Assembly: GCA_002011685.1 (NCBI GenBank)
Contig: MTOL01000270.1
Location: forward strand, 1-8,496
Source: Deferribacteres bacterium JdFR-76
GTDB taxonomy: Bacteria > Zhuqueibacterota > JdFR-76
Length of the DNA: 8,496 nucleotides
Direction of reading: 5' to 3'
Below are positions 1-6,019 of this stretch, in pieces. Every line of letters starts with the position of its first letter. Position 1 is the first letter of the stretch. Made by a program: the position numbers and the translations under genes. The notes under the pieces were generated by a model. It saw nothing but the letters and a program-made list of their open reading frames with translations. It made no database searches and was not told the origin of the DNA.

Positions 1-369
1 GTCCCAAAGCTCTTTGGCCACACCCAGACCGAGGGAAAGCGAAACACCGGCGGCCAACGCCCTGCGCTGGTTCCACTGGCCCTCCACCCTCAGCAGGTCA
101 AAAACCAGCCCGAAAACCAGGGCACTGGCTACAAAATGGCGATATTTGTCCACCGCCCACATCCGGTCCTGGGAGGCGGCCAGCGTGCCCTTCTGACGCT
201 CAGCAGATTTATAAATTAAACATCCATTTCGATCTTTGGCAAAATTATTTTCTGCAATAATTCCCTGAAACAGAAAGAAAGCCACCGTCGTAGCTGCCAC
301 ACGCCGGCTAAGGCGCTTCCATGATCGCGGGAAACGCCGTTCTTCGCACCCTGCCCTGCTAAAAAACAC
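1..369 (-). CDS. DUF2279 (YfiM-like) envelope protein, 3' end outside window
   Basis: The first 123 residues are visible; the C-terminus lies beyond the left edge. The start is GTG at 367-369, chosen because a perfect AGGAGG (376-381) sits six bases upstream and no in-frame ATG lies further upstream. The N-terminus is basic (KRLSRR, about 18-23) followed by a hydrophobic run (about 24-39), so a signal peptide or membrane anchor is likely. The family signature follows: DRMWAVDKYRHF (68-79) and KELWD (119-123), the Asp-Lys...His and Lys-Glu...Asp blocks seen in DUF2279/YfiM proteins. The biochemical role of this family is not established; E. coli YfiM is annotated as a putative lipoprotein. No lipobox is seen here. 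It is the last visible gene of the run and follows DUF5683, another envelope gene, after a 143-base gap. Family assignment rests on motif recall, not a search. Confidence 0.62.
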   Translation of the reverse strand, partial: MFFSRAGCEERRFPRSWKRLSRRVAATTVAFFLFQGIIAENNFAKDRNGCLIYKSAERQKGTLAASQDRMWAVDKYRHFVASALVFGLVFDLLRVEGQWNQRRALAAGVSLSLGLGVAKELWD

Positions 370-375
370 CCTTTT

Positions 376-381
376 CCTCCT
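376..381 (-). promoter_or_regulatory. Ribosome binding site that fixes a GTG start
   Basis: On the minus strand this reads AGGAGG, followed by a six-base spacer (AAAAGG) and GTG at 367-369. It is the strongest ribosome site in the 143-base gap and the reason for choosing that GTG over GTG codons further upstream in the same frame (388-390 and 415-417), which lack a comparable site. Confidence 0.7.
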
Positions 382-512
382 GCCTTCCACGTCTTCTTTT
401 TTGCCGGAAATTCCCACGGCCAGCCACCCCGGTGAACGTTTCCATCGGGTGCTCTCCCTGCAGGATAGCTGCCCGTGGCAGATAAGCGCACTCGGCCGGA
501 AAGATCCGTACC

Positions 513-989
513 TCAAAAACGCGCACGTACTCCAGCAGAAAAAACGGTCCCGGGCAAACCGGAAAGATCCGGCGACACATCGAACCCGGCCAGATGGGCA
601 TCGATGTAGGCATCCCCCATACTGATAAGGATCGCCAGGCCAAGATACCAGAAGGAAACATTCCGGTTCTCCTGAGCCCAGGCTCTTTCCCGCGAAGTGG
701 TGGCTTCTTTCATTTTCCTGTCCCAGTACAGGGCATTGGCAACAATGCCAGCTTCAACTACGAAAACAAGGGCCGCCTTCCACCGTTTGCCGTTGTACCA
801 CTGTCCCCAGCCGGGAAAAAGAATGGACCGGATCATCGCGCCTGTGGGATCGGGCAAACGGGAGGAATCCGCTTCAGCGGTGGTATCCTGAGCGGCAGGA
901 GGGTAGCAGGCAAAAAGCGGCTCCGAACCGGCAAAAACCATTAAAAGAAACGCCACCAGCCAGAAAACCTTAGCTTTCAGACCGGGCAT
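513..989 (-). CDS. DUF5683 membrane protein
   Basis: A 158-residue protein with a signal peptide or N-terminal anchor (hydrophobic about 8-28). The mature part carries the DUF5683 signature: LFPGWGQWYNGKRWKA (57-72), a hydrophobic segment (about 73-88), a charged linker (about 90-110), a second hydrophobic segment (about 112-125) and YIDAHLAGFDVS (128-139). Length and motif order fit the family, which is common in Bacteroidota and relatives and has no assigned biochemical function. Cys28 follows LFA, not a good lipobox, so I do not call a lipoprotein. The chosen ATG lies inside the end of the lipid-kinase gene, giving a 20-base overlap and probable translational coupling. A start at Met17 is possible but would split the signal segment. 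Confidence 0.85.
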   Translation of the reverse strand: MPGLKAKVFWLVAFLLMVFAGSEPLFACYPPAAQDTTAEADSSRLPDPTGAMIRSILFPGWGQWYNGKRWKAALVFVVEAGIVANALYWDRKMKEATTSRERAWAQENRNVSFWYLGLAILISMGDAYIDAHLAGFDVSPDLSGLPGTVFSAGVRARF

Positions 990-1884
990 TCCACACCACC
1001 TTCAGGGCCGACGGGATAATTTTTGCCTCGTAAAAATGGTCGTCAATTCCCAGCAGTTCCCCATCCACATGGGCACCCAGCGGCGTTTCTGCATTCACAA
1101 CCACATGCTTGGCCCGAAACATGGATGTGTAGGGCAAATTCACATGACCGCCCCAGAAAACTTTTGGCAAATGCCAAAAAATCAGTGGCTTGGGCATTTT
1201 GTGGATGATGCACACATCAAAAAGGCCGTCGTCGTTGCGCGCCTGCGGTGTGAGCAAAAACCCGCCGCCGACAGAGATCCCATTGGCCACCGTCATCATG
1301 AGGATCTCTCTTTTCTCCAGCTCTTTCCCGTCCAGTTTAATCCGGATCCGGAATGGCCGGAATTTGAACACGGTCTTGATCACCCCATACAGGTAGATGA
1401 GCATTCCGCGAAGACGGCGGATCCGGTTGCTTTCATGAACCACCTGGGCATCGAACCCAAGCCCCAGGGCGTTGGGATAGTACCGCCCGTTAACCCAGCC
1501 CAGATCGATGGTTTTGACCTGCCCTTCCCATAGCACATCAATCGCTTTCCGGTAATTGGAGGGGAGCCGCAGAGCCCGGGCAAAATCATTCCCGGACCCG
1601 ATGGGGATGACGCCCAGCACTTTGCCGCTACCCACCAGACCGTTCACCACTTCGTTGACCGTCCCGTCTCCGCCCACAGCCACAATGCATTCGCATTCTT
1701 CCGGTGCCTGACGGGCCAGTTCCGTAGCATGCCCCGGATATTCTGTTTCCTTCCATTGCAGCTGTACGCCCGGCCGCTCAAGCAACTGGCGCACCTTTTC
1801 TCCGATTTTTCTGCCTTTTCCCCTCCCGGATGCCGGATTTAAAATGGCATAAAGGAAGCGGAACCGCAATGGCGATTGTCCCAT
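970..1884 (-). CDS. Diacylglycerol kinase-family lipid kinase (YegS/DgkB type)
   Basis: A full-length 304-residue soluble lipid kinase of the DAGK catalytic family; such enzymes use ATP to phosphorylate diacylglycerol or related lipids at the inner face of the membrane. Visible motifs: the N-terminal ILNPASG (14-20), the nucleotide-binding glycine loop GGDGTVNE (71-78), GSGNDFAR (96-103), GLGFDAQV (141-148), NDDGLFDV (217-224) and HVDGE (272-276), which matches the conserved Asp-Gly-Glu near the C-terminus of DgkB-like enzymes. Every block is present, so it should be active. Which lipid it uses (diacylglycerol, phosphatidylglycerol, sphingoid base) cannot be read from the motifs. ATG at 1882-1884 is preceded by AGGA. 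The upstream ridA stop is 15 bases away, and the downstream DUF5683 gene overlaps its 3' end. Confidence 0.92.
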   Translation of the reverse strand: MGQSPLRFRFLYAILNPASGRGKGRKIGEKVRQLLERPGVQLQWKETEYPGHATELARQAPEECECIVAVGGDGTVNEVVNGLVGSGKVLGVIPIGSGNDFARALRLPSNYRKAIDVLWEGQVKTIDLGWVNGRYYPNALGLGFDAQVVHESNRIRRLRGMLIYLYGVIKTVFKFRPFRIRIKLDGKELEKREILMMTVANGISVGGGFLLTPQARNDDGLFDVCIIHKMPKPLIFWHLPKVFWGGHVNLPYTSMFRAKHVVVNAETPLGAHVDGELLGIDDHFYEAKIIPSALKVVWNARSES

Positions 1885-1899
1885 TCTATTCCTGTTGTT

Positions 1900-2280
1900 T
1901 TAAACCACTGCAACACATTCAATTTCCACTTTTGCTCCTTTGGGCAGCTGAAGCCCCCCAATGGCAGATCTGGCCGGTGGGTCTTCCGGGAAAAATTCCC
2001 GGTAAATCTCGTTTACCCTGGCAAAGTCATCTATGTTCGCCAGAAAGACCGTGGTTTTCACCACGTTCGTCAGGTCTGCTCCGGCCGCACGCAGGACCTC
2101 CCGGAGATTCTTTAGCGCTTGCCGTGCCTGTTCTTCAACCGTATCACCCGCAAATTCTCCGGTTTCTGGCACAATCCCAATCTGCCCGGCCGTGAAAATC
2201 AGGGTACCGGCACAGCGAATGGCCTGACTGTACGGACCGATCGCCGCAGGAGCCCGGGTGGTAGAAATCACTTCGCGCAT
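1900..2280 (-). CDS. ridA: RidA family enamine/imine deaminase (copy 1)
   Basis: A 126-residue RidA/YjgF/YER057c protein, the normal length. RidA hydrolyses reactive 2-aminoacrylate and related enamine/imine intermediates released by PLP enzymes such as threonine dehydratase, working as a cytosolic trimer. Visible: PAAIGPYSQA (11-20), TAGQIGI (30-36), the central LRAAGADLTNVVKTTVF block (63-79), PPARSA (101-106) with Arg104, and VEIE (118-121) with Glu119. By alignment to E. coli RidA these correspond to catalytic Arg105 and Glu120, so this copy looks like a true deaminase. ATG at 2278-2280 has GGGAGG eight bases upstream, and only three bases separate it from the HD-GYP stop. No PLP enzyme is adjacent, so the source of its substrate is not shown by context. 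Confidence 0.94.
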   Translation of the reverse strand: MREVISTTRAPAAIGPYSQAIRCAGTLIFTAGQIGIVPETGEFAGDTVEEQARQALKNLREVLRAAGADLTNVVKTTVFLANIDDFARVNEIYREFFPEDPPARSAIGGLQLPKGAKVEIECVAVV

Positions 2281-2283
2281 CCT

Positions 2284-3648
2284 TCATTCCTCCCGATTTT
2301 GGTTCTGCGAACCGGCAGTTTCATAGTAGCGCAGGAACATCAGAGCCCATTCAGGCCAGTCCGCTTCTTTCTCAAACAGCCTGGCCAGCTCGCCCAGCGT
2401 GAAATTTTTCAGCCATTTCAGATCCGCAGGACGCACCCACTCGTCCTCTTCAAATTCCATAATTTCCAGCAACCGCCCCAGAGAGATCTGAAAGAAACAA
2501 TTCACATAGTACGGGTCCAGATGCCGGCCAATGGCCTCCTTTAGCGTTCTGACTACCTGAACGAAATTCAGCCGATCCCGGTAATGCCGCCGTGAGGTCA
2601 TGGCATCAAACATATCGGCAATAGCCAGAATCCGTCCGCCTGCGGGAATTTCTTCCCCAACCAGCCCGTCGGGATACCCGCTCCCATCCAGCCGCTCATG
2701 ATGGGACGCTGCAATCAGCGGAATATCTTTAAACCGCCTGGAAAAGTGAATTTTCTGCAAAATGGATTTGGTTAACTCCACATGCTGGCGGACGTGCTCA
2801 TATTCTTCTTCGGTGAGCGGTTCGCTTTTGGTGAGCACATGTTCCCGGATGCCGATTTTCCCAAGATCATGCAGTAGGGCCGATATCCGGAGCACCTCCC
2901 GGTCCCGTTTGGACCAGCCGGCAATCCGGGCAATTTCGTCGGCATAGAGCATAATGCGGTGCGAATGGCCGGCCGTTTGCGGATCCCGTGCGTCCACAAT
3001 GTGAGCCAGCGTGGAAATCAGGCTGTCGAAGGTGCGCCGCAGCTCTTCGTAAAGCTGGGCATTCTCGATTTGCACCGCCGCAATAGGCGCAATGGCCTCC
3101 AGCAGGCGGACGTCAGCATCGGTGAATGGCCCGGTTTTTTTGTTTAGAACCTGAAAAACCCCGATGATTTCCCGCATCTTGTTGCGCATCGGAACCGTTA
3201 GAAGATTCCGTGTCCGGTACCCGGTCTTCCGGTCAATTTCAGGATTGAACCGCGGATCGCTGTAGCAGTCATCGATCTTCAGTACCTCTCCCGTGGTGGC
3301 AACATAGCCCGCAATCCCTTTGGATTTCGGAAAGCGGATCTCGAAGTTTTCCAGGCCATGTCCAACCCGGGACCAGAGCTCCCCCCGCTCCTCATCGATG
3401 AGGAAAACCGTACAGCGGTCCGCCTGCAGGGTTTCCTTCACTTCATCCATCAGAAGGTGAAGAAGATTATCCAGATCTAACTCCTGAGAAAGGCTGCGGG
3501 TAATGGCGAAGAGGGTGTTCAAACGGCGCTGTTCCTCGCGAAAAAGCTCAATCTGCCGCTGGTAGGCGCGGATTTTAGCGATGAGCTCTTCCCGGCTGAG
3601 GTTGTGAAGCTCAACGTTGCTGGTAGCAGAGGGAAAATCTTTATGCAT
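2284..3648 (-). CDS. GAF domain + HD-GYP phosphodiesterase
   Basis: A 454-residue cytosolic signalling protein. A charged, probably coiled-coil N-terminus (about 15-50) leads into a GAF sensor domain (about 45-195; note VGHGLENFEIRFP, GIAGYVATTGE and IGVFQVLNKKTG), a helical linker, then HD-GYP (about 205-380). HD-GYP proteins hydrolyse cyclic di-GMP or, in some lineages, cGAMP or other cyclic dinucleotides. Metal and signature residues are complete: His228, His260-Asp261 in LLHDLGKIG, HHE (316-318), DGSGYPDG (321-328) and the terminal RHLDPYYV. About 70 extra residues follow. There is no receiver, membrane segment or GGDEF domain; the GAF resembles the small-molecule-binding type, ligand unknown. 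The start is ambiguous: GTG (3649-3651) is immediately followed by ATG (3646-3648), with AGGA 7 or 10 bases upstream; I chose ATG. Confidence 0.93.
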   Translation of the reverse strand: MHKDFPSATSNVELHNLSREELIAKIRAYQRQIELFREEQRRLNTLFAITRSLSQELDLDNLLHLLMDEVKETLQADRCTVFLIDEERGELWSRVGHGLENFEIRFPKSKGIAGYVATTGEVLKIDDCYSDPRFNPEIDRKTGYRTRNLLTVPMRNKMREIIGVFQVLNKKTGPFTDADVRLLEAIAPIAAVQIENAQLYEELRRTFDSLISTLAHIVDARDPQTAGHSHRIMLYADEIARIAGWSKRDREVLRISALLHDLGKIGIREHVLTKSEPLTEEEYEHVRQHVELTKSILQKIHFSRRFKDIPLIAASHHERLDGSGYPDGLVGEEIPAGGRILAIADMFDAMTSRRHYRDRLNFVQVVRTLKEAIGRHLDPYYVNCFFQISLGRLLEIMEFEEDEWVRPADLKWLKNFTLGELARLFEKEADWPEWALMFLRYYETAGSQNQNREE

Positions 3649-3681
3649 CACAGAGAATTCCTATCCAATCCGCCACACGTC

Positions 3682-3870
3682 CTACGAGTCCTTGACCTCT
3701 TCGTAATCGGCATCCTCAATCTGAGAATCGTCCAGATCCAACGGCTTCTTTTTCGGCTTTCCTTTCACCTGTATTTTGGGCTCCTCACGGTAACCCTGAA
3801 TCGCTTCTTTGATCAGTTTATAACCAAAATAGATCAAAAAACCGAATAAAAGAAGGCGAAATAGACCCAT
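3682..3870 (-). CDS. Small membrane-anchored protein with acidic C-terminal tail
   Basis: A 62-residue protein of unknown function. It has one hydrophobic segment (about 4-20, LFRLLLFGFLIYFGYKLI), a basic middle (KGKPKKKP, about 36-43) and an acidic tail containing IEDADYEEVKD (51-61). The charge pattern predicts a single-pass inner-membrane protein with a cytosolic tail. I recognise this layout (N-terminal helix, then an 'IEDAdyEEi' end) in short uncharacterised proteins of FCB-group bacteria, but cannot name a family with confidence; DUF4834-like is one possibility. It starts four bases after the deoxynucleoside kinase stop and lies 33 bases before the HD-GYP start, so it is probably co-transcribed and real despite its length. 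The ribosome site is weak. Confidence 0.72.
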   Translation of the reverse strand: MGLFRLLLFGFLIYFGYKLIKEAIQGYREEPKIQVKGKPKKKPLDLDDSQIEDADYEEVKDS

Positions 3871-3874
3871 TTTT

Positions 3875-4519
3875 TTACCGTCTTTCCATTCGTGGAATGT
3901 AGTATTTTGTTCCGCCCAGCGGACGGGAAATCTGTTCGATCAGATCGTTCAGATCCTGCTCGTTGTTGACAAAATCGATCTGGGTAGTATCCACCACCAG
4001 AAGAGGTGTTTCGTTGTAATTAAAAAAGAAATGGTTATACGCTTCGACAAGGGAACGGATATATTCTTCGGAAATGTTCTTTTCATACGAGCGGCCTCGC
4101 TTGCGGATGTTGGCCATTAGCCGTGGCGTACTGGACTGCAAATAGATCACCAGATCCGGCTTGGGAATATCCCTTTCTAGCAAAGAGGCTACCCGGTCAT
4201 AAAGCATATATTCCCGCTCATCCAGCGTAATGGAAGCAAAGATCCGGTCTTTGGCAAAAATGTAGTCAGAAACAATAACGGAATGAAAAAGGTCCTGCTG
4301 CTTAAGGTCCTGTTGCTGGCGATAGCGGCTCAGTAAAAAGAACATCTGGGTTTGAAAAGCATAGCGGCGCGGGTCTTCGTAGAAATCTTCCAGAAATGGA
4401 TTTTCTTCGTGTTTTTCCAGCACCATCTGGGCATTCAGCCGCTTTGCCAGAAGCTGACACAGGCTGGTTTTTCCCACCCCGATGACACCTTCGATCGCGA
4501 TGTAATGAAGGTTTTTCAC
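3875..4519 (-). CDS. Deoxynucleoside kinase (dGK/dAK/dCK type)
   Basis: A 214-residue cytosolic kinase that phosphorylates deoxynucleosides to 5'-monophosphates for dNTP salvage. Visible features: Walker A loop GVIGVGKTS (11-19); EENPFLEDFYEDP (38-50) followed by RYAFQTQMFFLLSRYRQ (52-68), the substrate-pocket block; SDYIFAKDRIFA (84-95), matching the family's Asp-Arg region; PDLVIYLQ (121-128); and lid motif RKRGRSYE (139-146). Length is typical. The motifs do not settle whether dA, dG or dC is preferred. The start codon is GTG (4517-4519), overlapping the folK TGA by four bases (GTGA), with GGAGGT six bases upstream: strong translational coupling. An adjacent folK-kinase pair recurs in FCB-group genomes, linking folate-dependent thymidylate synthesis with nucleotide supply (inference). 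Confidence 0.92.
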   Translation of the reverse strand: MKNLHYIAIEGVIGVGKTSLCQLLAKRLNAQMVLEKHEENPFLEDFYEDPRRYAFQTQMFFLLSRYRQQQDLKQQDLFHSVIVSDYIFAKDRIFASITLDEREYMLYDRVASLLERDIPKPDLVIYLQSSTPRLMANIRKRGRSYEKNISEEYIRSLVEAYNHFFFNYNETPLLVVDTTQIDFVNNEQDLNDLIEQISRPLGGTKYYIPRMERR

Positions 4520-5058
4520 AGGGCTACCTCCGCTGGCGTGACGGAAAGTCTGGCCTGTACGCTGGCAGCGTCCAGATAGAGGGAAACGGCCCCGGAATCG
4601 CGGCAGCGGGCCAGCAAATCCGACACTGTGGCTCCATATCGGGAGACAAACGTATCGCCGGCAATTTCGGCCAGCGGTACCAGCACAAAACGTCGCAAAT
4701 GCAGCTCTGGATGAGGAATCCTTAACCAGGGTGTGTCCAGCTGAAGATCACCGTAAAGAAGAATGTCAATGTCAATTTCACGCGGCGCCCACCGGCCGCG
4801 GTTTACCCGGCCCACCCGGCGCTCCACAAATTTGACACATTGCAGCAGCTTTCCGGGAGGAAAACGGGTCTCTATTTTCACCACGGCATTCAAAAAATCC
4901 CGTTGATTTTTCAGGCCGTACGGTTCGGTTTCGTAAACGGAGGACACGCTCAGGATGCCAATGGAAGGGATTTCCTCCAGAATCCGCAGCGTTTCCAGCA
5001 GGTACCAGAGACGGTTGTCGCAGTTCGATCCCAGCCCGAGATAAGCAATCGCTTTCAC
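4516..5058 (-). CDS. folK: 6-hydroxymethyl-7,8-dihydropterin pyrophosphokinase (HPPK)
   Basis: A 180-residue folate-synthesis enzyme that transfers pyrophosphate from ATP to 6-hydroxymethyldihydropterin, the product of FolB. The HPPK landmarks are all present: LGLGSN (7-12), SSVYETEPYG (39-48), QRDFLNAVV (52-60), ERRVGR (79-84), RWAPREIDIDILLYG (89-103) with the two metal-binding Asp (96 and 98, equivalent to E. coli 95 and 97), and IPHPELHLRRFVLVPLAEIA (114-133). The final 40 or so residues are variable in the family. The start is GTG (5056-5058), directly abutting the folB TAA, with GAGG six bases before that stop serving as ribosome site. It overlaps the next gene by four bases. I see no fused FolB or FolP domain and no folP nearby. 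Confidence 0.96.
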   Translation of the reverse strand: MKAIAYLGLGSNCDNRLWYLLETLRILEEIPSIGILSVSSVYETEPYGLKNQRDFLNAVVKIETRFPPGKLLQCVKFVERRVGRVNRGRWAPREIDIDILLYGDLQLDTPWLRIPHPELHLRRFVLVPLAEIAGDTFVSRYGATVSDLLARCRDSGAVSLYLDAASVQARLSVTPAEVAL

Positions 5059-5418
5059 TTACGGCCTCACAATTTCCACTTCCACACTATCCAGTATCCC
5101 CTGCACAGGTGCACCTGGCTTACGCACCCGGATCACCACTTCTTCCACCGGAAACCTTTCCAGCAGGGTATCAGCAATCTCCTGAGCAAGTGCTTCCAGC
5201 AAATGGAATTTTTTCTCCACCACCACTTCTTCCACGGATTCGTACACCCGGGAATAATCCACTGTGGCCTTCAGGTCATCGCGGCGGCCGGCATTCCGGA
5301 GGTCCAGAAACAGTTCCGCATCCACTTCAAACCGCTGGCCCAGCTCGCGCTCCCCCCCCGTGCAACCATGGAAAGCATAAAACACCATATTATTCAGCCG
5401 GATAACATCGACCGCCAT
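5059..5418 (-). CDS. folB: Dihydroneopterin aldolase
   Basis: A 119-residue enzyme that cleaves 7,8-dihydroneopterin to 6-hydroxymethyldihydropterin and glycolaldehyde. Aligning by eye to the Staphylococcus aureus enzyme, the active-site residues are kept: Glu23 (GGERELGQ), Tyr55 (TVDYSRV), Glu75 (HLLEALAQ) and Lys100 (RVRKPGAP). The N-terminal IRLNNMVFYAFHGC block is also typical. The frame stays open for 27 more codons upstream to 5499, but I place the start at ATG 5416-5418. The protein then has normal length, a GGGA/AAGGA purine stretch lies just upstream, and a promoter falls inside the would-be extension. It is the first gene of the nine-gene run, and its stop abuts folK. Confidence 0.95.
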   Translation of the reverse strand: MAVDVIRLNNMVFYAFHGCTGGERELGQRFEVDAELFLDLRNAGRRDDLKATVDYSRVYESVEEVVVEKKFHLLEALAQEIADTLLERFPVEEVVIRVRKPGAPVQGILDSVEVEIVRP

Positions 5419-5449
5419 CGTTTCCCAATCCTTTGAATAAATCGATTGC

Positions 5450-5478
5450 AATATATCAATTTGGCCGGCAAGAATCAA
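5450..5478 (-). promoter_or_regulatory. Sigma-70-like promoter of the fol operon
   Basis: On the minus strand a -35 TTGATT (5473-5478) is followed by exactly 17 bases and a -10 TATATT (5450-5455). Transcription would start near 5443, leaving a leader of about 25 bases before the folB ATG at 5418. It lies in the only sizeable gap ahead of folB, between the second ridA gene and the fol genes, which fits an operon promoter. An inverted repeat lies just upstream (5488-5515). Prediction only. Confidence 0.6.
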
Positions 5479-5487
5479 GCCGAAACT

Positions 5488-5515
5488 CCGGTATCTCAAC
5501 TGCTTAGAATACCGG
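5488..5515 (-). repeat. Inverted repeat upstream of the fol promoter
   Basis: CCGGTAT (5488-5494) and ATACCGG (5509-5515) form perfect seven-base arms around a 14-base loop, ten bases upstream of the -35 box. There is no T-tract after it on the minus strand, so it is not a standard intrinsic terminator for the ridA transcript. It could be a regulator site or a transcript-end hairpin. Confidence 0.4.
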
Positions 5516-5571
5516 GAATTCGCAGCGTCAGAGGGGACCCCATACTTTTTTCCTACGGTTTGCCGGGAAAG

Positions 5572-5961
5572 CTACTGCCCCAGGTAGGCCACCACATCCA
5601 TCTCAATGCGGGCCGAATGGCCAAGCTGTTTGATGTACCCCACTTCCAGAGTTGTGCGGGCGGGTTTGTGAGAGAAGTAGCGCCCGTAGATTTCGTTCAT
5701 GGCGGAAAAATCACCTTTTTTGTCCACCAGATAAACCCCCACGCGGACAACGTCACGCAAATCTGCACCCGCTGCTTTTAGCACATTTCGGATATTGGCA
5801 ATTACCTGTTCCGTCTGAGCGCGAATGTCGTCCGTTTCGATCTGTCCCGTGTCCGGATTGATGGGAAGCTGTCCGGAAAGGAAGAGAAAGCCGCCCGCCC
5901 GGACCGCATGAGAATAAGGGCCGCCCGGACTCGGTGCCTGCGGAGAAAAAAAGGTTTCCAT
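5572..5961 (-). CDS. RidA family protein (copy 2)
   Basis: A 129-residue RidA/YjgF-family protein. Visible: GGPYSHAVRAGGF (13-25), SGQLPINPDTG (29-39), VLKAAGADLRDVV (60-72), KPARTTLE (99-106) with Arg102, and RIEMD (118-122) with Glu120. These match the catalytic Arg and substrate-contact Glu of deaminating RidA, so enamine/imine hydrolysis is likely. The Thr-Thr after PAR and the GYIKQLGHSA stretch set it apart from copy 1 and suggest another subfamily. The frame is open upstream to 6060, but ATG 5959-5961 is preferred: GGAGG lies seven bases upstream and the length becomes normal. It follows the M20 peptidase by 58 bases in the same direction, so the two may be one transcript. Confidence 0.92.
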   Translation of the reverse strand: METFFSPQAPSPGGPYSHAVRAGGFLFLSGQLPINPDTGQIETDDIRAQTEQVIANIRNVLKAAGADLRDVVRVGVYLVDKKGDFSAMNEIYGRYFSHKPARTTLEVGYIKQLGHSARIEMDVVAYLGQ

Positions 5962-6019
5962 GAATCTTCCTCCAAACCCTCTGCTTCTACCGGCTATTGT
6001 TCGGGAGAAGGCCTCTGCA

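Noticed and set aside
216..491. Minus-strand open frame of 91 codons overlapping the DUF2279 start
   Set aside because: Starts at a codon without a ribosome site, has no recognisable features, and overlaps the frame that encodes the signal segment and DUF2279 motifs.
1036..1533. Plus-strand open frame of 165 codons
   Set aside because: It lies entirely antisense to the lipid kinase gene, whose motifs are complete, and its translation shows no recognisable domain.
4840..5436. Plus-strand open frame of 198 codons across folK/folB
   Set aside because: Antisense to two well-recognised enzymes; the His/Phe/Gln-rich composition is typical of a shadow frame.
5419..5499. N-terminal extension of folB by 27 codons
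   Set aside because: Would enclose the predicted -10/-35 boxes and exceeds the usual length of dihydroneopterin aldolases; the ATG at 5418 is in the normal place.
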